Below, piece after piece: positions 45,145-54,213 of a stretch of 64,000 bases of DNA. The position numbers and the translations under genes are program-made. The notes below the pieces were generated by a model, which was not told the origin of the DNA, did no database searches, and worked only from the letters and a program-made list of their open reading frames with translations. Where the stretch lies: positions 496,001 through 560,000 of the forward strand of contig JASNYI010000001.1 of NCBI GenBank assembly GCA_048500275.1, given 5' to 3'. Numbering within the stretch: the stretch's first letter is position 1; the number at the start of each line of letters is the position of its first letter. Source of the DNA: UBA5066 sp048500275. Lineage in GTDB: Bacteria > Acidobacteriota > Thermoanaerobaculia > UBA5066.

Positions 45145-46184
45145 GCTTCCTCGCGTCGCTCCTCCCGTCGGGCCTGACCTTCCGCGACCCGGTCTTCCTC
45201 CTCCTCCTCCTCGTGGTCCCGGTCGCGATCGCCCTCAGGGTCGCCCGGGAGCGGAGGGGGGACGGCGCTCTCGTCGTCCCGACGCTCGCCTTCGTGTCGC
45301 GCGTGCGCCCGGGCTGGCGCGTGAGGTACCGGCACCTCCCGTTCGTCCTCGCGTGCGTCGGCTTCGCGGGCCTCGTCGTCGCCCTCGCCCGCCCCCGGGT
45401 CGGCCTCGAGCGGACCGAGTCGTGGACGGAGGGGGTCGACATCGTCGTCGCCCTCGACGCCTCGGGCTCCATGGCCGCCGAGGACTTCAAGCCGAAGAAC
45501 CGCTTCTTCGTCGCGAAGGCGGCGACACGGACCTTCGTCGAGGGTCGCCCGCAGGACCGGCTCGGGCTCATCGCGTTCGCCGGCCGCTCGCGCACCGTCG
45601 TCCCGCTCACGACCGACCGCGCCATGCTGCTCCAGCGACTCTCGGAGATGAAGCTCGGGGACCAGGGCGACGGCACGGCCATCGGCATGGCGCTCGGCAA
45701 CTCGCTGGCCCGCCTGGGCGCTTCGAAGGCGAAGTCGAAGGTCGTCGTCCTCGTCACCGACGGCGGGAACAACGCCGGGGAGATCGACCCCGACACCGCG
45801 GCGAACGTCGCGAAGGGCCTCGGCATCCGGGTCTACACGATCGGCGTCGGGACCGCCGGGGGGCCGGTCGAGATCCCGGTCCCGGTCCGCGACCCCGACA
45901 CGGGGCGCGTCGTCGAGAGGCGCGTGATGGCGCAGGTCGACGTCGACGAGAAGCTCCTCGGCCGGATCGCCGAGGCGACGGGCGGCCGCTTCTTCCGCGC
46001 GACCGACCCCGCCGGACTCGCCGAGACCTATGCCGAGATCGACCGCCTCGAGAAGACCGAGGTGAAGACGACGACGTTCACGCGCTGGCGGGAGGTCTTC
46101 CCCCGGGTCGCCGTCCCTTCGGCCGGCGTCCTGGCCGCGGCCGCCCTCCTCGCCCTCCTCGCCTTCCCGGTGGCGCCGCGATGA
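45141..46184 (+). CDS. batA: BatA-like VWA membrane protein
   Basis: 347 residues, overlapping the upstream gene by 4 nt (ATGA). An N-terminal BatA-type helix pair (about 18-78) is followed by a von Willebrand A domain with intact MIDAS: DIVVALDASGSMAAEDF, the Thr in GDGTAIGMALG and VVVLVTDGGNNAGE; a C-terminal membrane helix (about 325-345). Anchored in the inner membrane and implicated in stress or aerotolerance complexes. Confidence 0.9.
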   Translation: MSFLASLLPSGLTFRDPVFLLLLLVVPVAIALRVARERRGDGALVVPTLAFVSRVRPGWRVRYRHLPFVLACVGFAGLVVALARPRVGLERTESWTEGVDIVVALDASGSMAAEDFKPKNRFFVAKAATRTFVEGRPQDRLGLIAFAGRSRTVVPLTTDRAMLLQRLSEMKLGDQGDGTAIGMALGNSLARLGASKAKSKVVVLVTDGGNNAGEIDPDTAANVAKGLGIRVYTIGVGTAGGPVEIPVPVRDPDTGRVVERRVMAQVDVDEKLLGRIAEATGGRFFRATDPAGLAETYAEIDRLEKTEVKTTTFTRWREVFPRVAVPSAGVLAAAALLALLAFPVAPR

Positions 46185-47977
46185 AGGAGCTCTTCCTCTC
46201 CCCGTCCTGGCTCGCCGCGGGCGCCGGCGTCGCGCTCCTCGCGGTCGTCGCCGCGTGGCTGGCGGCCCGCCGCGCGCGTCGGCGCCGCACGGCCTTCGTC
46301 TCCCCGGCGCTCGCCGAAAAGGCCGGCCTCCCGGTTCGCGACCGCTGGACCCCGTTCGCCGCGCTCCTCGCGGTCGTCGCCGTCCTCGGAACGGGGATCG
46401 CGCTCGCGCGCCCCCGCTGGGGGGTCGTCACGGAGACGGTCGAGCGCCGGGGCGCCGACCTCGTCTTCGTCCTCGACACCTCCGCCTCGATGCGCGCCAC
46501 CGACGTCACCCCTTCGCGCTTCGTCCTGGCGCGGCAGGCCGCGCTCTCCCTCGTCGAGAGGCTCCCCGGCGACCGGCTCGCCCTCGTCGGCTTCGAGGGG
46601 GAGGCGCAGGTCCTCGTCCCCCTCACTCTCGACGCCGCCGCGGTCGCCCTCTTCCTCGAGTCGCTCGAGCCCGGGATCGGCACCCTCCCGGGAACGTCCG
46701 TCGCCGCCGGCCTCGCGGCCGCCGCCGAGCTGATGCCCCCCGGGACGTCGGCCGGCCGGCAAGCGGTCGTCCTCTCCGACGGGGAGGACCTCGAGGGAGG
46801 CCTCGAGGACGCGATCGCGAAGGCCAGGACCGAGGGGATCGTCGTCCACACGGTCTTCGTCGGCCTCGAAGGGCGCGGCGCCCCGGTCCCGGAGGTCGAT
46901 CTCTCCGGGCGTTCGGCCGGGTTCAAGACACAGGACGGCACGCCGGTCCTCTCGCGCCCCGACCCCGCGGTCCTGCGTCGCCTCGCGGCCGAGACGGGGG
47001 GCAGCTTCAGCGTCGTCCAGCCGGGGAAGACCGACCTCGACGGCGTCGCCCGCGAGGTCGACAAGGCCGCGCGCCGGCCGCTCTCCGGCTCCGTCGGAAC
47101 GAACCGGCAGGAGCGCTTCCAGGTCCCGCTCGGCGCCGCGGTCGCCGCCCTCGCGCTCCTCCTCTTCGGCCCGGTCGGGTTCCTCTTTCGCCGGCCCGCG
47201 AAGGGAGCCGTCGGAACGCTCGCGCTGGCGCTCTTCGTCAGCGGCGCCCCCCTTCTCGCCCAGTCCGCGCCAACGGGGTCCGGCCCGGCCCCGGGGACCG
47301 CCCCGGGGCTCGCGGCCCCTGCGCCCCCGGCTTCCGGCGCGACGGCCGGGCCGCCCCCCGCTCCCGGCGGCCTCAAGGAGAGGGTCCTCTCGCGCCCCCC
47401 CTTCACGACCGCCCGCGGCGAGGCCCTCGCCGGAAAGAAGGCGCTCGAGGAGAAGAGGGTGGAGGAGGCCGTTTCTCACTTCGCCCGGGAGGCCGCGCTC
47501 GCCCCGAAGGACCCCGCCGGGCCCTACAACCTCGGGACCGCCCTGGCGGCGGCGGGACGCGGAGAGGAAGCCCTGGCGGCTCTGAAGAAGGCGAAGGGGT
47601 CGTCGAGGGGCGACCTCGCCGCCGACGCCGCCTTCAACTCGGGCAACGTCCTCCTGACCGCGCAGCAGTGGGAGGCGGCCGCGGCCTCCTACCGCGACGC
47701 GCTCCGGGCGCGACCGGGGGACGCCGACGCGGCGTACAACTACGAGCTCGCGCTGAGGCGCCTCGAGCAGCAGAAGCAGGACCAGCAGAGACAGCAACAG
47801 CAGCAGAAGCCGGGCGAACCGCCGCCTCCCAAAGAGGACGACTTCGAGAAGAAGGCGAAGATGAGCCGCGACAAAGCCGAGCAGCTCCTCCAGGCGATCG
47901 AGAGGAACGACCTCGAAGAGCAGCGAAAGAAGGTCGCCGAGCAGAAGAAGCAGCGGCGCCCCGGGAGGGACTGGTGA
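46181..47977 (+). CDS. BatB-BatC fusion: VWA domain plus TPR domain
   Basis: 598 residues, ATGA overlap with batA. Residues 1-85 hold two membrane helices, 90-300 a VWA domain with MIDAS DLVFVLDTSASMRATDVTP, TSVAAGLAAA and AVVLSDGEDLEGG, then a membrane helix about 310-330 and a second hydrophobic stretch 340-365. An Ala/Pro-rich linker leads to a TPR domain (about 410-530; GPYNLGTALAAAGRGEEALA, AAASYRDALRARPGDADAAYN), and the tail is Gln- then Lys/Glu-rich. In Bacteroides and Leptospira BatB and BatC are separate proteins; here they are one chain. Confidence 0.88.
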   Translation: MKELFLSPSWLAAGAGVALLAVVAAWLAARRARRRRTAFVSPALAEKAGLPVRDRWTPFAALLAVVAVLGTGIALARPRWGVVTETVERRGADLVFVLDTSASMRATDVTPSRFVLARQAALSLVERLPGDRLALVGFEGEAQVLVPLTLDAAAVALFLESLEPGIGTLPGTSVAAGLAAAAELMPPGTSAGRQAVVLSDGEDLEGGLEDAIAKARTEGIVVHTVFVGLEGRGAPVPEVDLSGRSAGFKTQDGTPVLSRPDPAVLRRLAAETGGSFSVVQPGKTDLDGVAREVDKAARRPLSGSVGTNRQERFQVPLGAAVAALALLLFGPVGFLFRRPAKGAVGTLALALFVSGAPLLAQSAPTGSGPAPGTAPGLAAPAPPASGATAGPPPAPGGLKERVLSRPPFTTARGEALAGKKALEEKRVEEAVSHFAREAALAPKDPAGPYNLGTALAAAGRGEEALAALKKAKGSSRGDLAADAAFNSGNVLLTAQQWEAAAASYRDALRARPGDADAAYNYELALRRLEQQKQDQQRQQQQQKPGEPPPPKEDDFEKKAKMSRDKAEQLLQAIERNDLEEQRKKVAEQKKQRRPGRDW

Positions 47978-49830
47978 GGCGCCGTCCGGTCACGGCCCTC
48001 GCGCTCCTCGCGGCGGTCCTCTTCCTTCCCGCCGCCCTCCCGCTCGCCGCCGCGCAGGAGGAGCCGGAGGTCCAGGTCCTCGTCGACAACCCCCGCCCCG
48101 CCGCCGACGACGTGGTGCGGCTCACCTACGCCTTCACCGGGCCCGGGGTGGGAGGGAGCCTGAGGGCCCCCGCCGAGCTCCCCTTGAAGAACCTCGTCGT
48201 CGTCGGCGGCCCGAACAGCTCGACGCAGATCAGCTTCATCAACGGGCAGCTCTCCCGCTCCTCGAGCCTGACCTACTTCCTGCGTCCCACGGCGACCGGC
48301 CCGGCCGAGATCGGTGAGGCGACGTTCCGGATCGGCGAGAAGGAGCTGAAGGCGGGCGCCTATCTCCTCGAGGTCGGAACGGCCCGGCGCGCCCCGGGCG
48401 CCGGACCCGCCCCGCGGGCGGAGGAGGAAGACCCCTTCGGACGGATGACGTCCCGTCCCGGGACCCGGCGCGCCGCCGTCGAGCGCGACTTCCCGGTCGG
48501 CGAGCCCCTCCTCGCGTTCGTCGCCGTCCCGAGCCGCGAGACGGCGTACGTCGGAGAGGAGATCACCGTCTCCTACGAGCTGATGACGGAGGCCGAGGTC
48601 CAGGGGATCGAGTACGTCGAGGCACCCCAGTTCCCCGGCCTCTGGGCAGAGGACCTCGAACGCCCCGAACGGCCCCAGGGGCGCCGCGACACGTGGGAGG
48701 GGCGGGCCGTCGCCCGCTTCACCCTTCTGAAGAAGGCCGTGTCGGGCCTGACCCCGGGGACGGTGACGATCCCGCCCGCGAAGATCCGGCTCGGCATCCG
48801 CGTCGCCCTCGACCCGTTCGGCGACCCGTTCGCCATGCTGCGGCCCCGCGTCGTGGAGCGGGAGACGAAGCCCGTCACGCTGAAGGTCCTCCCGATCCCC
48901 GGGCGTCCCGACTTCCGGGGGCCGGTCGGGCAGTTCGGCGTCACCGCGAGCGTCGACCGGAAGAGCGTCCCCGCGGGCGAGGCGGTGACGCTCAAGGTCC
49001 GTCTCGCCGGCACGGGGAACCTCAGGACCGCGACCGAGATCCCCCGGCTGTCGATCCCCGGGGTGAAGGTCTATCCCCCGTCCACGCGCACGCTCCCCGC
49101 GCGGGGCGCTTCGAAGGGGGGAACGAGCGCGGAGTGGGACTTCGTCCTCGTCCCCACGGAACCGGGGCCCCTCGTCCTGCCCCCGGTCGCCTTCGAGGTC
49201 TTCGACACGGCCGAAAAGCGGGTCGTCTCGAGGAAGAGCGGACCGATCACGCTCGAGGTCGAGGCCGCTCCCGCGTCGGCGGTGGCGGCGGCAGACGGGC
49301 CCGCCCCCCCCGGGCCGGCCGCCGCCGAGAACGCCTCCGGGGCGACGACGACCCTCCCGGGCCTCCCGCCGACGCCGACGCCCGCCCCTTCCGCGCGGGA
49401 GCTGGCCCAGCGCACCGTCGCCATCCCGCTCTGGGCGCTCCTCGCCGTTCCCGGCGTCCTCGTCGTCGCCGGCGGGGCCGCGCTGGCCCTGCGCCGGCGG
49501 GCCCACTCCCTCGGGCCGGCGGGCGCCCTCCTCGTGCCCGAGCCGGAAGAGACGAAGGAGCGCGCCGTGGCGCGGGTGGAGCGGGCCGTCCGCGAGCACC
49601 TCGCCCGGAGGACGGGCGTGAGCGAGACGATTCCGACAGGCGCCCTCCTCGACGAGCTCGCCGCGCGAGGGGTGCCGCCGGCGCTCAGGGAGGAGCTGCG
49701 GCAGCTCCTCTCCCAGGCCGACTTCCTCCGGTTCGCACCCCAGCTCGGCGACTACACCGAGGAGATCGCCCGCCTCCGCGGAAAGGCCCGGGACGTGCTG
49801 GGACGCGTCCGCAGGGGCCGGCACGCCTAG
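47974..49830 (+). CDS. batD: BatD-like exported protein
   Basis: 618 residues, GTG start overlapping the VWA-TPR gene by 4 nt. A signal peptide (about 1-26), a large periplasmic BatD region made of repeated beta-sandwich domains (VQVLVDNPRPAADDVVRLTY, QISFINGQLSRSSSLTYF, YVGEEITVSYELMTEAEVQG, FGVTASVDRKSVPAGEAVT), a Pro/Ala linker, a membrane helix about 486-508 and a cytoplasmic helical tail. BatD family (oxygen tolerance). Last gene of the Bat cluster. Confidence 0.9.
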   Translation: MRRRPVTALALLAAVLFLPAALPLAAAQEEPEVQVLVDNPRPAADDVVRLTYAFTGPGVGGSLRAPAELPLKNLVVVGGPNSSTQISFINGQLSRSSSLTYFLRPTATGPAEIGEATFRIGEKELKAGAYLLEVGTARRAPGAGPAPRAEEEDPFGRMTSRPGTRRAAVERDFPVGEPLLAFVAVPSRETAYVGEEITVSYELMTEAEVQGIEYVEAPQFPGLWAEDLERPERPQGRRDTWEGRAVARFTLLKKAVSGLTPGTVTIPPAKIRLGIRVALDPFGDPFAMLRPRVVERETKPVTLKVLPIPGRPDFRGPVGQFGVTASVDRKSVPAGEAVTLKVRLAGTGNLRTATEIPRLSIPGVKVYPPSTRTLPARGASKGGTSAEWDFVLVPTEPGPLVLPPVAFEVFDTAEKRVVSRKSGPITLEVEAAPASAVAAADGPAPPGPAAAENASGATTTLPGLPPTPTPAPSARELAQRTVAIPLWALLAVPGVLVVAGGAALALRRRAHSLGPAGALLVPEPEETKERAVARVERAVREHLARRTGVSETIPTGALLDELAARGVPPALREELRQLLSQADFLRFAPQLGDYTEEIARLRGKARDVLGRVRRGRHA

Positions 49831-49839
49831 AATCGGACC

Positions 49840-50994
49840 GTGACCGTCCCATCGCGGGTCCTGCCGCCGTCGAAGCTCGCGCGCTTCATGGAGAGGCACC
49901 GCCTCCTCGACGAGACGAGCGGCACCGCCCCCGAGCGCTTCCTCCTGACGCTCGTCAAGAAGGCGCTCGACTTCGTCCCGGCGGAGGCGGCGGTCCTCCT
50001 CCTGGACGACCCGATCGCCAAGGAGGACGACCGGTCGCGCAACGAGCTGACCGTCGTCGCAACCGCCGGGGAGTTCCGCGAGACCGTCGTCGGCAACCGC
50101 GTGAGGCCCGTGGACGGGATCGCCGGCTTCACCTACGCGCGCGGCGAGCGGACGGCGGTGAACGAGATCAAGGGGGCGCACGCCCTTTCGCGCGAGGCCG
50201 ACGACTCGTTCGCCGGCCCGGTCCGCAACGTCCTCGGGGTCCCGGTCGTCATCGAGGCGCACGTCTGTGGCTCCCTCGTGATCGTCAACCGCACCGACCC
50301 GGACGGCTTCGACCCTCGCGACGAGAGGCTCATGGCCCTCTTCGGCGACACCCTCTCGCTTGCCCTCCAGAACCTTCTGGACGAGCGGCGCGCGCGCGAG
50401 GTCGCCCGGCGGGACTCGCTGACCGCCCTCTACAACGACCGCTACTTCCACAAGAAGCTCCAGCAGGAGATCGACCGCCTGTCGGCCGGGGCCGACGGAG
50501 ACCTCACGCTTCTCTTCCTCGACTGCGACCACCTGAAGGCGGTGAACGACGAGCACGGTCACCTCGCGGGCAGCCAGATCCTCCGCGAGGTCGCGTTCGT
50601 CCTGCAGCGGCAGCTCGCCACGACGACCTCCCTCCCCTGCCGGTACGGCGGCGACGAGTTCACCGTCATCCTCCTCGACTGCGACCTCTCCGGCGGCATG
50701 CAGATCGCCGAGCGGATCCGGCAGGCCATCCAGGAGTGGACCTTCCTTCCGATCTCCATCGGCCCGGGGGAGCCGGCGCTGAGCCTCAAGGGCGTCATCA
50801 CGATGTCCCTCGGCGTCGCCTCCTACCGCCGGCACTGCACGCCGGGACGTCCCCCCAGCGAGCAGAAGAACGAGATCCTGAAGAAGGCCGACGCCGCGCT
50901 CTACCGGGCGAAGGACCGGGGCAAGAACTGCGTCGTGGAGGCCCGCCTCGAGTCGGGCCCTCCCTCCTTCTCGAGCATCCTCCTGAAGACCTGA
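49840..50994 (+). CDS. GAF-GGDEF diguanylate cyclase
   Basis: 384 residues, GTG start. A GAF-like sensor domain about 15-180 (ALDFVPAEAAVLLLDDPIA, VDGIAGFTYARGERTAVNEI, GVPVVIEAHVCGSLVIVNR) is followed by a GGDEF domain with the metal/substrate residues in LFLDCDHLKAVNDEHGH and the intact signature RYGGDEFTVILLDCD. The I-site RxxD is not obvious. It should make cyclic di-GMP in the cytoplasm. Nine nt after batD, so possibly read through from the Bat operon. Confidence 0.9.
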   Translation: MTVPSRVLPPSKLARFMERHRLLDETSGTAPERFLLTLVKKALDFVPAEAAVLLLDDPIAKEDDRSRNELTVVATAGEFRETVVGNRVRPVDGIAGFTYARGERTAVNEIKGAHALSREADDSFAGPVRNVLGVPVVIEAHVCGSLVIVNRTDPDGFDPRDERLMALFGDTLSLALQNLLDERRAREVARRDSLTALYNDRYFHKKLQQEIDRLSAGADGDLTLLFLDCDHLKAVNDEHGHLAGSQILREVAFVLQRQLATTTSLPCRYGGDEFTVILLDCDLSGGMQIAERIRQAIQEWTFLPISIGPGEPALSLKGVITMSLGVASYRRHCTPGRPPSEQKNEILKKADAALYRAKDRGKNCVVEARLESGPPSFSSILLKT

Positions 50995-51065
50995 CCGGGC
51001 CCGGTGGGACCCCCGGCCCCTGCGCTCTCCAGGGGGCGCGCTCTCCGGGGGGCGCTGTTCGCGGC

Positions 51066-51157
51066 CCCCCGGACCCCCAGGTCCAGTGAGGCGGTGATCG
51101 TTCTCGGACCCGGTCTGCGCCCATTCGAGACGCGGCCGCCCGGACCCCCCAGGTCCG
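51066..51157. repeat. Two GGACC/GGTCC hairpins, 70 bp apart
   Basis: GGACC-CCCA-GGTCC (51071-51084) and CGGACC-CCCCA-GGTCCG (51141-51157) lie in the 240-bp spacer between the GGDEF gene and the aminotransferase gene. Similar flanks (CGGACCCCCCAGGTCC type) suggest one duplicated element. Neither has a T run. The rest of the spacer holds no gene; TAGAAT at 51192-51197 is a possible -10 without a good -35. Confidence 0.5.
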
Positions 51158-51242
51158 TAGAGGGACGAGCACTTACTCGACAGGTTCCAAGTAGAATGTG
51201 GCTTTGCGCCGCCTCGCGAGGGTGGCCCGAGGCGGAGGAACC

Positions 51243-52589
51243 ATGCCGACCGTCACTACCGGGATCAACCCGAAGAACGTCCTCGACACGCTCGGCCGGC
51301 ACATGCTCGTCGACGGCTACCACGTCGTCATGGACCTCGACCGCTCCCGGGGGAGCGTCATCTACGACAGTCTCCACGACGTCGAGGTGCTCGACCTCTT
51401 CTCGCACTTCGCGACGATACCGGTCGGGTACAACCACCCGAAGCTCACGGACCCCGCCTTCCTCGACGAGCTTCGCCGGGCCGCCCTCACCAAGCCCGCC
51501 AACAGCGACATCTACACCCGGGAGATGGCCCGGTTCGTCGAGACGTTCGCGCGCGTCGCCGTCCCCCCGAGCCACTCCTCCCACCTGTTCTTCGTCGAGG
51601 GCGGGGCAGTGGGCGTCGAGAACGCCCTCAAGACCGCCTTCGACTGGAAGGTGAGGAAGAACTTCCGGAAGGGGTACCGCCGGGAGGTGGGTCACCAGGT
51701 CATCCACTTCGAGCAGGCCTTCCACGGACGGACCGGCTACACCCTCTCGCTGACGAACACCGCCGACCCGCGCAAGACGATGTACTTCCCGAAGTTCCCG
51801 TGGCCGCGGATCGTGAACCCGAAGCTCCGCTTCCCCGTCGACGAAGCCGAGGTCGAGCGGGTGAGGAAGGTCGAGGACCTCGCGCTCGCGCAGGTGAAGC
51901 AGGCGCTCGTCGACCACCGCGACGACGTGGCGGCCCTCATCATCGAGCCGATCCAGGCCGAGGGGGGCGACAACCACTTCCGCCCCGAATTCCTCGCCGC
52001 GCTGAGGCAGCTCTGCGACGAGAACGAGATGCTCTTCATCCTCGACGAGGTCCAGACCGGCATCGGCCTCACCGGCCGCATGTGGGGGTTCCAGACGGTC
52101 GGAGTCGTCCCCGACCTCTTCGCGTTCGGCAAGAAGATGCAGGTCTGCGGCTTCGCGTCGAACGAGCGCATCTTCGACGAGCCCGAGAACGTCTTCACGG
52201 TCTCCTCGCGCATCAACTCGACGTGGGGCGGCAACCTCGTCGACATGGTACGGGCCCGCAGGTACCTCGAGATCATCGACGAGGAGAACCTCGTCGAGAA
52301 CGCCCGGGTCGTCGGCGGGTACCTGAAGGAGAAGCTCGAGGAGGTCGCCGCGGAGTTCCCGGGGAAGGTGGGGAACGTCCGGGGGAAAGGGCTCTTCCTC
52401 GCGTTCGACCTCCCCGACGGCCCGACCCGTGGAAAGGTCCTCTCCACCTGGCTCCAGAAGCACAACGTCATGGGGCTCGCGTCGGGCGAGTACGCCATCC
52501 GGCTCCGCCCGGCCCTGACCCTCACGAAGGACGAGGCCCTCCTCGGCGTCCAGCGCCTCCGGTCCACGCTCCGGGAGGTCCTCTGCTGA
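51243..52589 (+). CDS. lat: L-lysine 6-transaminase
   Basis: 448 residues from ATG 51243, preceded by GGAGGAA. A class III PLP aminotransferase with VEGGAVGVENALKTAFDWK, FEQAFHGRTGYTLSLTNT, IIEPIQAEGGDNHFRPEFL, FILDEVQTGIGLTGRMWGF and the PLP lysine in DLFAFGKKMQVCGF. These match lysine epsilon-aminotransferases (Lat), which convert lysine and 2-oxoglutarate to the 6-semialdehyde (then piperideine-6-carboxylate) and glutamate. No semialdehyde dehydrogenase or beta-lactam genes adjoin it, so the purpose could be lysine catabolism or pipecolate/osmolyte formation. Confidence 0.9.
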   Translation: MPTVTTGINPKNVLDTLGRHMLVDGYHVVMDLDRSRGSVIYDSLHDVEVLDLFSHFATIPVGYNHPKLTDPAFLDELRRAALTKPANSDIYTREMARFVETFARVAVPPSHSSHLFFVEGGAVGVENALKTAFDWKVRKNFRKGYRREVGHQVIHFEQAFHGRTGYTLSLTNTADPRKTMYFPKFPWPRIVNPKLRFPVDEAEVERVRKVEDLALAQVKQALVDHRDDVAALIIEPIQAEGGDNHFRPEFLAALRQLCDENEMLFILDEVQTGIGLTGRMWGFQTVGVVPDLFAFGKKMQVCGFASNERIFDEPENVFTVSSRINSTWGGNLVDMVRARRYLEIIDEENLVENARVVGGYLKEKLEEVAAEFPGKVGNVRGKGLFLAFDLPDGPTRGKVLSTWLQKHNVMGLASGEYAIRLRPALTLTKDEALLGVQRLRSTLREVLC

Positions 52590-52608
52590 GGAATCCCCCG
52601 GACGCCGC

Positions 52609-53358
52609 ATGAAACGTCTCCCCGGAGCCCCGCGCCGCGCGGGGCTTCTCCTCGTCGCGGCGGCCCTCGCCCTTTCCCTGCTCTTCGGCGTCGTCGTCCC
52701 GGTCCCCCGGATCGTGGCTCTCCGGTTCTCGCCGCCGGGCTCGACCGCCTTCCTCGAAGCCCGCCGCGCGCGTCTCGCGAAGGAGGGCCGGAGCGGCCGG
52801 ATCGACCGCACGCCGGTACCGCTCGCGAGGGTCTCCCCCCACCTCGTGACGGCCGTCCTCGTCGCCGAGGACGCCCGCTTCTTCGAGCACCACGGGATCG
52901 ACTGGGCCGCCGTGAAGGCCGCCCGCGCCCGGAACCGGCGTCATCCGAAGAGGCGGCCGCTGGGGGCCTCCACGATCACCCAGCAGCTCGCGAAGAACCT
53001 CTTCCTCTCGCCGGAGAGGACCTGGACCCGCAAGGGGCGGGAGGTCGCGATCGCCCTGACGATGGAGCTCGTACTGCCCAAGCGGACGATCCTCGAGCAC
53101 TACCTCTCCGGCATCGAGTGGGGCGAGAGGACCTGGGGCTGCGAGGCCGCGGCCCGGAAGTACTTCGGGACCTCCGCCGCGTCGCTGACCCGCTCCCAGT
53201 CCGCCTGGCTCGCGGCGATGATCCCGGGGCCCCGGCTCTTCCTGCGGAACCCCTCGCGACACGACCGCCGCGCGGCCCGGATCCTCTCCCGGATGGCGCG
53301 CGCCGGGGATTTCCGGCCTCTTCTCCTCGACGAAGCCGACGACGGCGCCGCGCGGTAA
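52609..53358 (+). CDS. mtgA: Monofunctional peptidoglycan transglycosylase (GT51, MtgA-like)
   Basis: 249 residues. One N-terminal membrane helix (about 11-34), then GT51 motifs: VAEDARFFEHHGIDW with the catalytic Glu, STITQQLAKNLFLSPERT, RKGREVAIALTMELVLPK and EHYLSGIEWGERTWGCEAAARKYFG in part. There is no transpeptidase domain. It polymerises lipid II into glycan strands. Nineteen nt after lat, so possibly cotranscribed. Confidence 0.93.
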   Translation: MKRLPGAPRRAGLLLVAAALALSLLFGVVVPVPRIVALRFSPPGSTAFLEARRARLAKEGRSGRIDRTPVPLARVSPHLVTAVLVAEDARFFEHHGIDWAAVKAARARNRRHPKRRPLGASTITQQLAKNLFLSPERTWTRKGREVAIALTMELVLPKRTILEHYLSGIEWGERTWGCEAAARKYFGTSAASLTRSQSAWLAAMIPGPRLFLRNPSRHDRRAARILSRMARAGDFRPLLLDEADDGAAR

Positions 53359-53370
53359 GATTTCGGGGCA

Positions 53371-54213
53371 ATGAAGCGCTTCCATCGTGTCCTCGCCGGC
53401 CCGGCGCTCCTCCTCGCCGCCGCTCTCGCCGCCGCGTGCGCACCGAAACCCGCCGAGATCCGCCTCTCGGGGAAGAAGCTCGAGGTCTACGGCCTCGGCC
53501 GGGTCGTCTCGATCGGCGGGGACGTGATCGACACGAAGGGCCAGATCGTCCCCGGGAAGACCGTTTCCTGGGAGTCCTCGAACCCGAAGGTCGCGACGGT
53601 CGACGCCGCGACGGGGTCGGTGAAATCGGTCGCCCCCGGCAAGGTGACGATCACCGCCCGGCTCGGCGACCCGCCGCTCGAGGCCAGCGCCACGCTCGAG
53701 GTCTACGACGTCGCCCTCGTGAACGTCTTCCCGTCGCGGACGACGCTCGCCGGGCCCGCCGGGACCACCTTCCCCCTCCAGCTCGAGGTCAAGGACAGCG
53801 CGGGAGCGCCCGTGCAGATGGAGGCGAAGTGGACCTCCTCCGCGCCCGGCGTCGCGACGGTCGACGCGGCCGGGATCGTGACCTCGGTCGGAGAGGGTGC
53901 GGCCACCGTGAACGCGAAGGTCGGGGACGTCTCCGGCGCGGCCGACGTCGTCGTCGTCTTCCGGGCCATCGACACGCTCGAGGCCTCCCCGCTGAACATC
54001 CCGCTGAAGGTCGGCGAGCTCGGCCGCGTCGCGCTCGTGGCGCGCGACCCGCGGGGGATTCCCATTCCCGACGTCGCCGCGACGTGGGTCTCCTCGGACC
54101 CCACCGTCGCGACCTGCTCCGGAGGAACGGTGATGGGGATCTCGCCGGGCTCGGCGACGATCCGGGCGATCTGCGGCGAGAAGACCGCGGAAGTCTCGGT
54201 GATCGTGTTTTGA
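53371..54213 (+). CDS. Lipoprotein with three Big_2 (Ig-like) domains
   Basis: 280 residues. A lipoprotein signal ending LAAALAAACAPKP (lipobox LAAAC, Cys about 23) is followed by three bacterial Ig-like group 2 repeats, each with the VSWESSNPKVATVDAATG / VKSVAPGKVTITA pattern (about 30-112, 114-195, 198-280). No enzymatic domain. Likely a surface or periplasmic adhesion or structural lipoprotein. 12 nt after mtgA and overlapping the next gene by 4 nt. Confidence 0.88.
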   Translation: MKRFHRVLAGPALLLAAALAAACAPKPAEIRLSGKKLEVYGLGRVVSIGGDVIDTKGQIVPGKTVSWESSNPKVATVDAATGSVKSVAPGKVTITARLGDPPLEASATLEVYDVALVNVFPSRTTLAGPAGTTFPLQLEVKDSAGAPVQMEAKWTSSAPGVATVDAAGIVTSVGEGAATVNAKVGDVSGAADVVVVFRAIDTLEASPLNIPLKVGELGRVALVARDPRGIPIPDVAATWVSSDPTVATCSGGTVMGISPGSATIRAICGEKTAEVSVIVF

